Shown piece by piece: positions 22,601 to 31,583 of a stretch of 64,000 nucleotides of DNA (position 1 is the stretch's first letter; the number at the start of each line of letters is the position of its first letter). The notes beneath the pieces were generated by a model. That model was not told the origin of the DNA, did not search any database, and saw only the letters and a list, made by a program, of their open reading frames with translations. The position numbers and the translations under genes are program-made. Source of the stretch: Actinophytocola xinjiangensis (GTDB taxonomy: Bacteria > Actinomycetota > Actinomycetes > Mycobacteriales > Pseudonocardiaceae). The stretch covers positions 806,001 through 870,000 of the forward strand of contig NZ_MSIF01000001.1 in NCBI RefSeq assembly GCF_001921215.1. The letters are read 5' to 3'.

Positions 22601-23831
22601 CTGTCACCCATCCGCTGATCGTGGTGTGCCGTGTGAACTCGTGGAGCAGGTCGTGGCCGTCCCAGTGCCGGTCGAAGGTGAGCGCGGTGCCGATCGGCAC
22701 GACGCGGTCGAGGCGACGCGAGCCGAGCGACCGGCACAACGCCCGGAGCTCCTCGCGCCCGAACCCGAAGTGGCCGAGGGTCTGGTGCCGGTCGGTGAGC
22801 AGCGCCGCGAGGTCGCCGCACTCGTCGACCCGCGCGATGGCCAACACGCCGGCGCCGAGCCAGTCGCGGGGCAGCCGCGCCGGATCCGGCACGCCGAGAT
22901 AGGTCATGACCTCGCCGTCGAACTCGACGGTGCCAGCCACGCCGTCGGCCGCCAGACCGTAGCCGCGTACCCGCTTCTCGACGGCCATCGCCGGGTCGAG
23001 CCGGAGGTCGCGGCCGTCGACCTCGGCGCGGATCCGCCCGCGCAGGTCCCGCCACGCGGCGGTGGCGGTCGGCTGCGCGCCGACGAGGACCAGCGCCCTG
23101 GGCGAGGAGCACGCCGCCTGGTCGAACGGCAGGACGTCGTCGCACAGCCCCGCGGCCAGCCGGGCGCGCTGCCACCCCGGGGCGTCGAGGTAGGCGGCGG
23201 CGTTCACCACGGCCAGCGAGTGGCGGTTGGGGAACACCAGGTCCCTGGCGTGCGCCGGCAGCGCGGCACGCCGCAGGTCGGTGATCGCCTGGTCGCCACC
23301 CCAGATCACCCTGAGGTCGCAGGAGCGCGCCAGGGCGTCGGTGACCTCGTCGTCGTGCGGGTGGCCGACGAACAGCTGGGTACGGGCCAGCACGGGATCC
23401 GCCGTGGCGAACGCGGTCGCGATGTCGTCGAGGATGCGCGCGGTCAACGCGCCGGCCCGACCCGACACGCGAACGATGTTCCTGTTGCCGCACAGGGCGG
23501 ACAGCGCCCAGGCGTAGCCGAGGACGGCGTCGACGTTGCTGGGCGGGTGGTGCAGGACGAGGCCGACCGGGCGTCGCACGCCGTCACCGGACCCGGTCAG
23601 CTCGGCGCGCATCGCGGTGAGCTGGGCGGGACGCAGGAAGAACCCGAGCGCGGCGAGTTCGGGGTGGTCGGCACGGGCGCGCGCACCGAGCCAGGTCTGG
23701 CTGAGGGAGGCCAGCACGTCGACGACCCGCTCGTCGCCGACGGCCAACCCGCTGTCGGCCACCAGCGGGGGCACCCGCTCGGCCGGCGTCGGCGGGCCGT
23801 CGGGGCAGAGGCGTTCGACGAGGGTGCTCAC
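22590..23831 (-). CDS. LuxC-like acyl-CoA/acyl-protein reductase
   Basis: A 413-residue protein of the LuxC family (aldehyde-dehydrogenase fold), which reduces an enzyme-bound acyl thioester to an aldehyde with NADPH. The catalytic Cys241 lies in FDQAACSSPRAL, and the HHPPSNVD, NRNIVRVSG and FPNRHSLAVVN stretches are typical. GTG 23831 overlaps the luxE-like stop as GTGA, so LuxE and LuxC are translationally coupled, as expected for a complex. The acyl donor is probably delivered through the upstream ACP and AMP ligase. No luciferase (luxAB) is present, so the aldehyde is a biosynthetic intermediate, not a light substrate. Confidence 0.85.
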   Translation of the reverse strand: MSTLVERLCPDGPPTPAERVPPLVADSGLAVGDERVVDVLASLSQTWLGARARADHPELAALGFFLRPAQLTAMRAELTGSGDGVRRPVGLVLHHPPSNVDAVLGYAWALSALCGNRNIVRVSGRAGALTARILDDIATAFATADPVLARTQLFVGHPHDDEVTDALARSCDLRVIWGGDQAITDLRRAALPAHARDLVFPNRHSLAVVNAAAYLDAPGWQRARLAAGLCDDVLPFDQAACSSPRALVLVGAQPTATAAWRDLRGRIRAEVDGRDLRLDPAMAVEKRVRGYGLAADGVAGTVEFDGEVMTYLGVPDPARLPRDWLGAGVLAIARVDECGDLAALLTDRHQTLGHFGFGREELRALCRSLGSRRLDRVVPIGTALTFDRHWDGHDLLHEFTRHTTISGWVTDAQ

Positions 23832-24883
23832 CGGGGGCCGCCTCCCGCGTCGCCGCAGCCCCGGGCTTCCGCCCTGGGCAGCCGCCCCAGCACCCGGAAC
23901 CTGCGTCCCGGCCGCTCGCCGTCGTCGATCCCCACCACGACCCCGAGGTCCTCGGTGAGCACGACGTTGCCCGGGTAGGAGGTCGGCAGGGCGCTGATCA
24001 CCTCGATGACGCCGGGCACCCCGACGGGCTGCTCCGACCAGGTCCTCGGGTCGCGGATGATGACCTGCGCGAGGTCCGGGCAGTAGTAGGTGTCGTCGCG
24101 GCTGTCCCCGAGGAAGATGGTGCCGAGCTGCTCGACCATGCCGTAGTAGCCGAACACCTCGGTCAGCCCGCTGACCTCGGCGAGCCGGGACCGGAACGTC
24201 GCGTCGTCGACGCCGCCCTCGTGCAGCCGCTTCCACCCGCCGGAGTGCACGAGCACCGCCCGCGTCAGGTCGATTCCGTGGTCACGCGCCAGCGGGTACA
24301 GGTGGTGCCACACCATCACCGTCGTTCCACACAGGAGGAACCGTCCCGTCGGGTGCCGTCCGAGGAACTCGGTGACCGCCCGGGGGTCCGTCCGGCCGTC
24401 CTCGTCGACGAGGTAGGTGTGGTCGGTGCCCAGGGGCAGCAGTCCCACGACGCTGGCCGTGCGTGCCGCCATCGCGCCGTTCTCGAGACGCGGCCGGGTG
24501 TCGACGACCATCATCGGCAGGCGCGCCGGCCCGAGCACGGTGCGAAACGCCGACGCCACCCGGCGGCTCTGTTCGGCGGCGGCCGCCTGGTCGAGGAAGA
24601 CGCGGCTGCGTTCACCGGTGGTCCCCGAGGACGTCGCGACCCGGAACACCTCGTGCTCGGCGACGCTGCGCAGCTTGTGGGTCTTGAACATCCTGGCCGG
24701 GAGCCAGGGCAGCGCGGCGAGTCCGGTACCGGGGTGGCCGCTCGTGTCGATCGCGGTCAGGATCCGGTCGTAGGCGGCACACCGGTCGCGGTGGTCGCGG
24801 ACGCGTTCACGGACGACGGGCAGCAGGCGGTCCGCCCGCTGCTGGTCGGTCAGCGAGTACTCCTCCCGGCGGTCAGCGCGCAT
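23828..24883 (-). CDS. LuxE-like acyl-protein synthetase
   Basis: A 351-residue member of the LuxE family within the ANL superfamily. FRVATSSGTTGERSRVF (near residues 80-96) is the phosphate-binding loop, FGYYGMVEQLGTIFL and TYYCPDLAQVIIRD are LuxE hallmarks, and TEDLGVVVGID lies near the C-terminus. In bioluminescence LuxE activates a fatty acid and hands it to LuxC; here it probably moves an acyl group from acyl-ACP or acyl-AMP to the LuxC homologue. ATG 24883 overlaps the AMP ligase end by 11 bp. Confidence 0.82.
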   Translation of the reverse strand: MRADRREEYSLTDQQRADRLLPVVRERVRDHRDRCAAYDRILTAIDTSGHPGTGLAALPWLPARMFKTHKLRSVAEHEVFRVATSSGTTGERSRVFLDQAAAAEQSRRVASAFRTVLGPARLPMMVVDTRPRLENGAMAARTASVVGLLPLGTDHTYLVDEDGRTDPRAVTEFLGRHPTGRFLLCGTTVMVWHHLYPLARDHGIDLTRAVLVHSGGWKRLHEGGVDDATFRSRLAEVSGLTEVFGYYGMVEQLGTIFLGDSRDDTYYCPDLAQVIIRDPRTWSEQPVGVPGVIEVISALPTSYPGNVVLTEDLGVVVGIDDGERPGRRFRVLGRLPRAEARGCGDAGGGPR

Positions 24884-26276
24884 GGCCCACCAGCGCCGGG
24901 TAGTCGACCTTGTGGTTGGCGCGACGCGGGATCCGCGTCACGTGGTGCACGGCCAGCATCGACCGGTACGCGCGCAGGCGTTCGCCGAGGTGGCGTGCGA
25001 TGGGCCGCACGTCCTGCGGCCGTTCGGTGAACACCTCGATCCGGCCGGCGCGCCACACCGCGGCGACGGGCGACCACGTCGACAGCAGACCCTCGACGTC
25101 GTCGAGGTTGATCCGCGTGCCGGCCACCTTCACCTCACGGCCCAACCGTCCGGTGAGCCAGACGACGCCGTCGGCGTCGACGCGGCCGAGGTCCCCGGTG
25201 TGCAGGACGCCACCCTGGTCGTCGCCCCGGCCGAGGTCGGCCCGGGAGTGCGCGTAGCCCAGCATCACGTTCGGGCCACGGAACACCAGCTCGCCGACGA
25301 CGTCGGCGCGGGTCGTCTCGCCGTCGCCGTCGGTGCGCACCGAGACGCTGGTTCCCGGCAACGGCCGGCCGACCGAACCCAGCTTGGCGGGCAGGTCGTC
25401 GGGATGCAGCGTCGTCATTCTCGGCGCGGCCTCGGTCTGCCCCCACATGACGTGGAACCGGCCGCCGTGGCGGGCCAGCTGCTCGTGGAAGTGGGACACC
25501 ACACCGGGATCCAGCCGTCCGCCGGCCTGGGTCAGCACGCGCAGGCTGGGGTGGTCCTCGGCGGTCCACCCGTGGCGGGCCAGTGACTCGTAGGTGAACG
25601 GTACGCCGCTCAACGACGTGACCTGGTGCTGCCTGACGGTGAGCCAGAAGCCCGCGGTGAACGGGCCGCCGTCGGCGACGACGACGGTGGCGCCGGCGAC
25701 GAGGTGGGAGTTGAGGATCGAGAGGCCGAAACTGTAGCTCAGCGGCAGGCACGTCAGGGCGACGTCGTCGGCGTGGATGTCGAGCGCGTCCACGATGGCG
25801 CGGGCGTTGGCCAGCACCGAGGGCGCGGACAACCGCACCAGTTTCGCGTTCCCCGTGGAGCCGGAGGTCGGCATCAGCAGTGCCAACCGGGGATCGACCG
25901 GCGCTGTGTCGGGGACCAGGCACCGCCACGCGTCGCCGGACCCCGTCGCCGCGAGCCGGTAACCCGCAGGGCACTCCCGGTCTCCGTCCACACCGAACAC
26001 CGCGGTCGGCCGGTAGTGCTCGACCAGCCGCCGCAGGGCGTCGGGTTCGACGGTGGGGTCGAGCAGGCAGACGGGCCGGCCCGACGTCCAGGCGGCCAGG
26101 TAGCGCAGGACGTCGCGAACGGTGTTGCCCAGCAACAGGAACACCGGTCCCGGCGGGAGGGCGTCGATGACTTCCCGGTGGTCGAGCACGGCGTCGCGCA
26201 GGTCGCCGCCGCCGAGGACGTCTCCCGACACGGCGTCGACCAGCCGCGCTCCGGGGCCCACCAGCGCGGAACTCAT
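24873..26276 (-). CDS. AMP-dependent acyl ligase
   Basis: A 467-residue ANL enzyme, slightly short for the family. The phosphate loop LMPTSGSTGNAKLVR starts near residue 133, GQTEAAPRM gives the A5-type motif, HTGDLGRVDADG the A7/A8 region, and the C-terminal tail ends IPRRANHKVDY with the late catalytic Lys. Overlap with the ACP gene (ATGA) suggests it charges that carrier. Such ligase-ACP-SDR-LuxE-LuxC sets also occur in some glycan and natural-product loci; the acid substrate is not predictable here. Confidence 0.85.
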   Translation of the reverse strand: MSSALVGPGARLVDAVSGDVLGGGDLRDAVLDHREVIDALPPGPVFLLLGNTVRDVLRYLAAWTSGRPVCLLDPTVEPDALRRLVEHYRPTAVFGVDGDRECPAGYRLAATGSGDAWRCLVPDTAPVDPRLALLMPTSGSTGNAKLVRLSAPSVLANARAIVDALDIHADDVALTCLPLSYSFGLSILNSHLVAGATVVVADGGPFTAGFWLTVRQHQVTSLSGVPFTYESLARHGWTAEDHPSLRVLTQAGGRLDPGVVSHFHEQLARHGGRFHVMWGQTEAAPRMTTLHPDDLPAKLGSVGRPLPGTSVSVRTDGDGETTRADVVGELVFRGPNVMLGYAHSRADLGRGDDQGGVLHTGDLGRVDADGVVWLTGRLGREVKVAGTRINLDDVEGLLSTWSPVAAVWRAGRIEVFTERPQDVRPIARHLGERLRAYRSMLAVHHVTRIPRRANHKVDYPALVGHAR

Positions 26277-26515
26277 CCGTCGACCAGGCCGTGCTCGGCG
26301 AGGATCTCCAGACCCTGCGCGAAGCTGCTGAAACCGATGACCTCCTCGACGCTCAGGCTGACGCCGAAGACGTTCTCCACGGACTGGACGATCTCCATGT
26401 GTGCCAACGAGTTCCAGCTGCTGGTCTCGCGGTAGTTGAGGCTCACCGGGTCCACGTCATCGGGAAGGTCGAGCACCTTGACGAACACCTCGAGCAGAGA
26501 GCTGTGCGTGGACAT
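26273..26515 (-). CDS. Acyl carrier protein
   Basis: An 80-residue carrier protein with the pantetheine site in SSWNSLAHME, Ser36; the usual Asp-Ser-Leu is Asn-Ser-Leu here. The rest follows the four-helix ACP pattern (LDLPDDVDPVSL, FGVSLSVEEV). ATG 26515 has GGGAG five nt upstream; a longer in-frame opening was not used. It lies 26 bp after the SDR gene and overlaps the ligase gene. It would carry the acyl chain seen by the SDR, LuxE and LuxC homologues. Confidence 0.9.
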   Translation of the reverse strand: MSTHSSLLEVFVKVLDLPDDVDPVSLNYRETSSWNSLAHMEIVQSVENVFGVSLSVEEVIGFSSFAQGLEILAEHGLVDG

Positions 26516-26541
26516 GAGTACTCCCATCGATCGCGGTCGGG

Positions 26542-27276
26542 TCAGACGATCATTCCGCCGTCGACGCCCAGCACCTGTCCGGTGACGAAGGAGGCTTCGT
26601 CGCTGGCCAGGAAACAGATCGTCCTGGCGACCTCCTCGGCGGTGCCCCACCGTTCCAGTGGGGTGTTCGCCAGGCGCGTGTCCACGACGTGGTCCGGCAG
26701 GTGCTCGGTCATGGCGGTACGGATGAGACCGGGTGCCACGGCGTTGACCCGGATGCCGTGCGTGCCCAACTCCTTGGCCGCTGTTCTCGTCATGCTGGCG
26801 ACGGCGGCCTTGGAGGCGGCGTACACGGTCTGTCCCGCGTTTCCCCGCTCACCGACCACGGACGACAGCGTCACGATGCTGCCGTGACGTTGCCGGCGCA
26901 TCACCTTCGCCGCGGCCTGGACGGTGTTCAGCGTCCCGATGACGTTGACGGCCAGCGTCCGCTCGGCGGAGGAGTGGCCGATCATCCCGAGGAGGGCGTC
27001 GTCGAGCACGCCGGCGTTGGCCACGACGATGTCCAGGTGGCCGTGTTCGTCGGCCACCTGCCGGAACACCGTGGCCGTCCGCGCGGGATCGGTCACGTCC
27101 AGCGCGGTGCCGGTGACGCGACCGGGCAACCCGGCCGCGGTCTTGACGGCGACCTCGCCCTCGCGCCCGGAAAGCACGACGCTGGCACCACATTCGGCCA
27201 GCCGCACCACGGTCGCCAGGCCGATACCGGTGATCGCCCCGGTCACCACGGCCACCCGCCCGGAAAGATCGACCAC
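26542..27276 (-). CDS. FabG-like short-chain dehydrogenase/reductase
   Basis: A 244-residue classical SDR: TGAITGIG near residues 12-19, NAG near 85, SSV then YAASK for the catalytic Ser/Tyr/Lys, and a C-terminal VTGQVLGVDGGMIV typical of 3-oxoacyl-ACP reductases. GTG 27276 is preceded by AGGAGCGCACC. As first gene of the leftward operon next to an ACP it probably reduces a 3-oxoacyl-ACP. It is divergent from argH over 241 bp. Confidence 0.85.
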   Translation of the reverse strand: MVDLSGRVAVVTGAITGIGLATVVRLAECGASVVLSGREGEVAVKTAAGLPGRVTGTALDVTDPARTATVFRQVADEHGHLDIVVANAGVLDDALLGMIGHSSAERTLAVNVIGTLNTVQAAAKVMRRQRHGSIVTLSSVVGERGNAGQTVYAASKAAVASMTRTAAKELGTHGIRVNAVAPGLIRTAMTEHLPDHVVDTRLANTPLERWGTAEEVARTICFLASDEASFVTGQVLGVDGGMIV

Positions 27277-27305
27277 GGTGCGCTCCTGTTCGTCGCCGTT
27301 CTGGC

Positions 27306-27333
27306 ATTCGACGCTAACAGCGCCCTGTCGAAT
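27306..27333. promoter_or_regulatory. Perfect inverted repeat in the divergent cluster promoter
   Basis: ATTCGAC-N14-GTCGAAT (27306-27312 and 27327-27333) lies 30 bp upstream of the leftward operon start. A second imperfect symmetry, GTCCC-N8-GGGAC, follows at 27341-27358. Either could bind a cluster regulator such as the LuxR-type protein encoded at 17442; this is inference from position. Confidence 0.45.
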
Positions 27334-27517
27334 CCGGCCCGTCCCATATTGGGGGGACAGCCGCCGATGTCCCGCGAACACGGGACTTCCGGGCTCCGGC
27401 GAAGCCCGCTTACGGTCGGTCCGCGGTGATTCGTTCCCCACGGTCCACGACAGTCCACTGCGGACACATCGTCGTGGTGCCGGGCATCACGAGTGCGACG
27501 ACGGATGGAGCCATGCC

Positions 27518-29008
27518 ATGAGCCAGAAGCTGTGGGCGGGTCGGTTCGAGAACGACATCACCGCGGATGTTCTCGACTACACCCTGACGACCGACGTCGA
27601 CGTTCGCCTGATCACCTACGACCTCTGGCAGTCGATGGCCCACAACCTGATGCTCGGCCGCTCCGGAGTCGTGTCGGCCGAGCACGTCCGCGCCATTCTC
27701 GCCGCCCTCCTCGAACTCGCCGGGGAGCACCAGGCCGGCGAGCTGGCGCTGCGGCCGGCACTGGAGGACGTGCACCTCAACCTGGAGACGATGGTGATCG
27801 AGCGCGCCGGCGCCGACGCGGGTGGCCGCATGCACACCGCGCGCTCGCGCAACGACCAGGTGGTCACCGACACCCGGATGTACCTGCGTCAGCAGATCCT
27901 GCTTCTGGTCGGTGAGCTGAGCGAGCTCGTGGCCGACCTGTGCGCGATGGCGGCCGGCGAGCTGGAGCACATCATCCCCGGCTACACCCACGGTCAACCG
28001 GCCCAGCCGATCTCCGTGGCGTTCTGGCGACTCGGCCACGCCGCCGCGTTCGTCCGTGACATCGACCGGCTCCGCGACGCCTACCGGCGGATCAACGAGT
28101 GTCCGCTCGGCGCCGGCGCGCTCGCCGGGACGTCGTTCCCGATCGACCGGTCGATGACCGCGCGCCTGCTCGGCTTCGACCGTCCGATGGGCAACGCGCT
28201 CGACGCGACCAGCGCCCGCGACTTCACCCAGGAGGTCGCCGCGTGTCTGGCCATCACGGCCACCCACCACACCCGTCTGGCCGAGGAGGTGGTGCTGTGG
28301 AACAGCCAGGAGTACGGACTGGTCACCGTGCACGACTCGGTGGCGACCGGCAGCTCGATCATGCCGCAGAAGAAGAACCCCGTCGTGGCCGAGCTGGCGA
28401 GGGCGCGTGCCGGGCGGGCCTACGGTCCGCTCGTCCAGCTCCTGGTGATGGCCAAGAGCGTGGGTCTGGGGTACAGCTGCGACCTGCAGGAGGACAAGCC
28501 GTTGCTGTGGCAGGCGGTCGACTCGGTCCGTGCCACGACCCGGCTCATGCACGTCCAGGTGCGCAAGATGGTGATCAACCATGATCGTGGCCGGGACATC
28601 TGCTACGAGAACTTCTCCACCGCGACCGAACTCGCGAACCATCTGGTCGCCGAGCACGACCAGCCCTTCCGCACGGCGCACCGGATCACCGGCGAGATCG
28701 TCGGCGAGCTCACCCGCCAGGACCGCACGCTGCGCGACACCGCCGAGGTGGTGCGGCTGCTCGCCGAGCAGGGCGTCGACACCACCCACGACACGATCGC
28801 CGAGACGGTCTCGCCGGTGGTCGCGATGCGGCGCAACACCAGCGTCGGCGGCACCGCCCCCGGGCCAACGGCCGACGTGTGCCGGGACCTCGACGCCGCC
28901 GCGAAACAGGCCGCCGGCTGGTGCCAGGAACGCCAGCGCGAGCTCGACGACGCCCACGAGGGCCTGCTCACGCAGGTGAACGAGTTCATCGCCGGTACGC
29001 GGGTCTGA
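27518..29008 (+). CDS. argH: Argininosuccinate lyase
   Basis: A 496-residue member of the aspartase/fumarase superfamily with the ArgH signature GSSIMPQKKNP, the THGQPAQP motif with its catalytic-type His, and ARSRNDQV near residue 108. It cleaves argininosuccinate to arginine and fumarate. ATG 27518 follows GGAG. It opens the rightward operon and has a partner argG 2.6 kb downstream, separated by kinase, hypothetical and exporter genes. Placement in a biosynthetic cluster rather than an arg operon suggests dedicated arginine supply or guanidine formation on a cluster intermediate. The position after KKNP is Val-Val rather than the usual Asp-Val. Confidence 0.92.
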   Translation: MSQKLWAGRFENDITADVLDYTLTTDVDVRLITYDLWQSMAHNLMLGRSGVVSAEHVRAILAALLELAGEHQAGELALRPALEDVHLNLETMVIERAGADAGGRMHTARSRNDQVVTDTRMYLRQQILLLVGELSELVADLCAMAAGELEHIIPGYTHGQPAQPISVAFWRLGHAAAFVRDIDRLRDAYRRINECPLGAGALAGTSFPIDRSMTARLLGFDRPMGNALDATSARDFTQEVAACLAITATHHTRLAEEVVLWNSQEYGLVTVHDSVATGSSIMPQKKNPVVAELARARAGRAYGPLVQLLVMAKSVGLGYSCDLQEDKPLLWQAVDSVRATTRLMHVQVRKMVINHDRGRDICYENFSTATELANHLVAEHDQPFRTAHRITGEIVGELTRQDRTLRDTAEVVRLLAEQGVDTTHDTIAETVSPVVAMRRNTSVGGTAPGPTADVCRDLDAAAKQAAGWCQERQRELDDAHEGLLTQVNEFIAGTRV

Positions 29009-29015
29009 GTCAGGG

Positions 29016-29894
29016 ATGGACGGACACGATGTGCGCCTGGCTGCCGGTCCCGCCCCGGATCGCGTGACCCCCGTGGACGGCACGGCACTGCCGGCCGCGT
29101 TGCGGGTGGCCCGGCGGTTGACCGGCGACCTGCGGCAGGTGCGTGCCCACCGTGGCGGGAACACGGTCGTGGTCCTGGTCGGTGACCTCGTCGTCCGCGT
29201 CGGCAACAACTGGCCGCTGTCGGTGGACCTCGAGGCCCGCTGCTGCGCCGCCGCCCTGGCGGGCGGGGTGCCCGCGCCGAGGATCGTCGAGCTGGGCGAA
29301 TGCCTGGGCAACGCCTACCTGGTGTACCGGCGGATGACCGGGTGGCCGCCCGAGGACGTGGACGCGGTCCGGCACGCCGGCGCCGTCCTCGGCCGGTTGC
29401 ACGACATCGACCCGGTCGACTTCCCGATCGAGCAGAGCAGCCAGCCGCGTCGCCGGCGTCGCCACGAACTGGCCGCCGCGGCGGTGGACCGCTGTGTCCC
29501 CCGGCCGGCGCGGCGGTGGGTCGAGGGTCTGCTGGCGGCGGCCAGAGCCGACTGGGCGAACCGCCACGACACGGCGACGCACGGCGACTTCCGCGGGGTG
29601 AACCTGCTGGCCTCCCAACGCCGCGTGGTAGGGGTACTGGACTGGTCCGACGTCCGTCGCGCCAGCCCGGAGAGTGATCTCGGCCAGGTGGAACCCCGGC
29701 ACCTGCGGTCGCTGCTCGACGGCTACCGCGAGCAGACCGCCCGCGAGGTCGACCTCGACCTGGTCGCCGGGCACAGCCTCGCGCGGTTCCTCGCCCTGGA
29801 GTCCACCGGGGTGGTGCGCCCTGGCCACGCCCGGCGCGCCGTGCGGTGGTGGCGCGGGGCCGGAATCATCTCCACGACCGTGAGGGGGCGCTGA
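29016..29894 (+). CDS. Aminoglycoside phosphotransferase-family kinase (APH)
   Basis: A 292-residue protein-kinase-like enzyme. HGDFRGVN near residue 188 is the catalytic loop (Asp and Asn) and VVGVLDWSD carries the metal-binding Asp. The N-lobe is shortened but has GNTVVVLVGDLVVRV. By family it phosphorylates a hydroxyl of an antibiotic or small molecule with ATP. In this cluster it is the best candidate for product self-resistance or for a phospho-protected intermediate. It follows argH by 7 bp. Confidence 0.85.
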   Translation: MDGHDVRLAAGPAPDRVTPVDGTALPAALRVARRLTGDLRQVRAHRGGNTVVVLVGDLVVRVGNNWPLSVDLEARCCAAALAGGVPAPRIVELGECLGNAYLVYRRMTGWPPEDVDAVRHAGAVLGRLHDIDPVDFPIEQSSQPRRRRRHELAAAAVDRCVPRPARRWVEGLLAAARADWANRHDTATHGDFRGVNLLASQRRVVGVLDWSDVRRASPESDLGQVEPRHLRSLLDGYREQTAREVDLDLVAGHSLARFLALESTGVVRPGHARRAVRWWRGAGIISTTVRGR

Positions 29895-29895
29895 G

Positions 29896-30282
29896 GTGCC
29901 GAACGACCACACCCGGGAGTCGCGTGGCCCGGTACTCATCGAGGCCGACACGGTCGAGCAGGCGCTGCGGTGCCTGACCGACGTCGCCGAGACCATGGGG
30001 GCCGGCATCGCCGACGGCTGTGTCGACTCGGTGGTCGTGTGCTGGGAGCAACCGGCCGGCGTGGACCCCGCGCCTGACCCCGCGCCCGTCCTGTCGGCGC
30101 ACGACGACGACCAGCCGTGCCTGGTGTTCACGGTGGACAGGGTGGGCACCGGGCCGGAACTGGCCCGGGTGCTCAACGACTGTGCCCTGGCCGCCGCGGG
30201 CCGGGCCGGCTCGACCGCGCGGGTGGCCGTGGTCATCGGCTGCCTGTCGGCCGGCGCCGTCGCACTGGCGGGGTCGTCGTGA
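29896..30282 (+). CDS. Hypothetical protein, 128 residues
   Basis: I do not recognise this protein. It is acidic in the N-terminal two thirds (EADTVEQALRCLTDVAETMG), has a short Pro/Asp-rich stretch (DPAPDPAPV) and ends in a hydrophobic, Ala/Gly-rich helix (VVIGCLSAGAVALAG). GTG 29896 follows the kinase stop by one base and its own stop overlaps the exporter start, so it is tightly coupled in the operon. High third-position GC supports it as real. Confidence 0.7.
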   Translation: MPNDHTRESRGPVLIEADTVEQALRCLTDVAETMGAGIADGCVDSVVVCWEQPAGVDPAPDPAPVLSAHDDDQPCLVFTVDRVGTGPELARVLNDCALAAAGRAGSTARVAVVIGCLSAGAVALAGSS

Positions 30283-31583
30283 GCGGGGCGCGGCCCACGG
30301 CCGGGCCGGACGAACTCCCCGGGCCGCGATCGGACGGGACCGGACCGGCGGACCTGCGCCGGGCGAAGCTGCTGTTCATCGTGTCGGCGGCCCTGTCAAG
30401 CGGTCAGTTCACCCGTGGCGTGTTCATCATCTACATGCTGTCCCAGGGCCTGAGCCTGGTCCAGGTCGGCATCGCGGAGAGCTTCTACCAACTCGGCCGG
30501 TTCGCCAGCGAGGTCCCGTTCGGCGCGCTCGCCGACCGGTGGCAGCGCCAACGGGTGATCCAGCTCGGGTACGCGATCCACGCCCTGGCCATGCTGCTCT
30601 ACCTGGTGGGGTCGGGTCTGCTGCTCTACTCGATCGTGTTCGTCCTGCTCGGTGCCCGAATGGCCGCCCAGAGCGGCGCGGACAGCGCGTTGCTCTACGA
30701 CTACCTCCAGACGCACGGGGCCGAGGACGAGTTCGCGAGGATCAACGGTCAGTCGGCGGCGGCGGGCTACGTGGTTCTCGCGACGGCGACGTTCACCGGT
30801 GGTCTGCTGCTCGGCGTCGGGCAGTGGTTGCCGTTCGTCGGCGAGGCGCTGTGCGTGGCGGTCGCCGCCGTCCTCATCGGACGGTTCCCGGAGACAGTGC
30901 CCGACGCGCGGACCGGCGTGGAGGCCGTGCGCTACTGGCAGACCATCGGCACCGCGGTACGGATCATCCGCGGGACCCGGCTGCTGACGCTGTTCGTCCT
31001 GTTCACGGCGTTGCTGGAGACCGGGACGGGCGTCATCAGCATCCTGTCGCAGGACTACTTCGTCGACCGGGGCCTGTCGGTGCCGCAGACGACGTTCTTC
31101 CTCGGGCTGGCCATCCTGATCAGTGCGGTCGCCGCGTTCCACTCCCACCGTCTGGTGAAGCGGGGCCCCACCACGACCCTGATCGTCTCCGCGGCGATCT
31201 ACGTCGTGGGCATGGTGGTGATGGTGAGCCACCACCCGGTCGCGGCGGTGATCGGCTTCCTGCTGGTGTTCATCAACATCGACTTTCTCTACCCGGCGCT
31301 GCGCCAGTTCTTCAACCGGCACACGACCTCGGCGGTCCGCAGCACGGCGCTGTCGTTGCAGTCGTTCCTGGCCGGCCTGGGCGCGTTCGTGGCGTTCCCC
31401 ATCGCCACCCTGGTGGTCCACCACGCCGGCTACAGCGCACTGGTCATCGGCATCGCCGCGATCACCGCGCCGCCCATGGCACTGATCATCGTCCGGTCGC
31501 TGCGCCTGGTCAGGGTGACGGCCGGGGAGACGAACCAGGACACCGGCCAGCGGGCCGGGCACAAGGAGGCAGAGGACCGATGA
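30279..31583 (+). CDS. MFS transporter
   Basis: A 434-residue MFS exporter with about 12 membrane segments and the A-motif-like FGALADRWQRQRV after helix 2. The protein begins with a 25-residue polar cytoplasmic tail. GTG 30279 overlaps the previous stop (GTGA). Sitting between argH and argG in the rightward operon, it probably exports the cluster product and adds to self-resistance with the APH-type kinase. Confidence 0.85.
   Translation: MSGARPTAGPDELPGPRSDGTGPADLRRAKLLFIVSAALSSGQFTRGVFIIYMLSQGLSLVQVGIAESFYQLGRFASEVPFGALADRWQRQRVIQLGYAIHALAMLLYLVGSGLLLYSIVFVLLGARMAAQSGADSALLYDYLQTHGAEDEFARINGQSAAAGYVVLATATFTGGLLLGVGQWLPFVGEALCVAVAAVLIGRFPETVPDARTGVEAVRYWQTIGTAVRIIRGTRLLTLFVLFTALLETGTGVISILSQDYFVDRGLSVPQTTFFLGLAILISAVAAFHSHRLVKRGPTTTLIVSAAIYVVGMVVMVSHHPVAAVIGFLLVFINIDFLYPALRQFFNRHTTSAVRSTALSLQSFLAGLGAFVAFPIATLVVHHAGYSALVIGIAAITAPPMALIIVRSLRLVRVTAGETNQDTGQRAGHKEAEDR

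Noticed and set aside
22590-24883. luxCE homologues as part of a bioluminescence operon
   Set aside because: There is no luxAB-type luciferase pair in this operon; the LLM genes in the window are far away and of the F420-type group.
27518-29008. ArgH homologue as a nitrosuccinate lyase (CreD-like) for diazo or nitro chemistry
   Set aside because: It has the ArgH-type GSSIMPQKKNP and ARSRNDQV motifs, a matching argG is in the operon, and no CreE-type monooxygenase is present.
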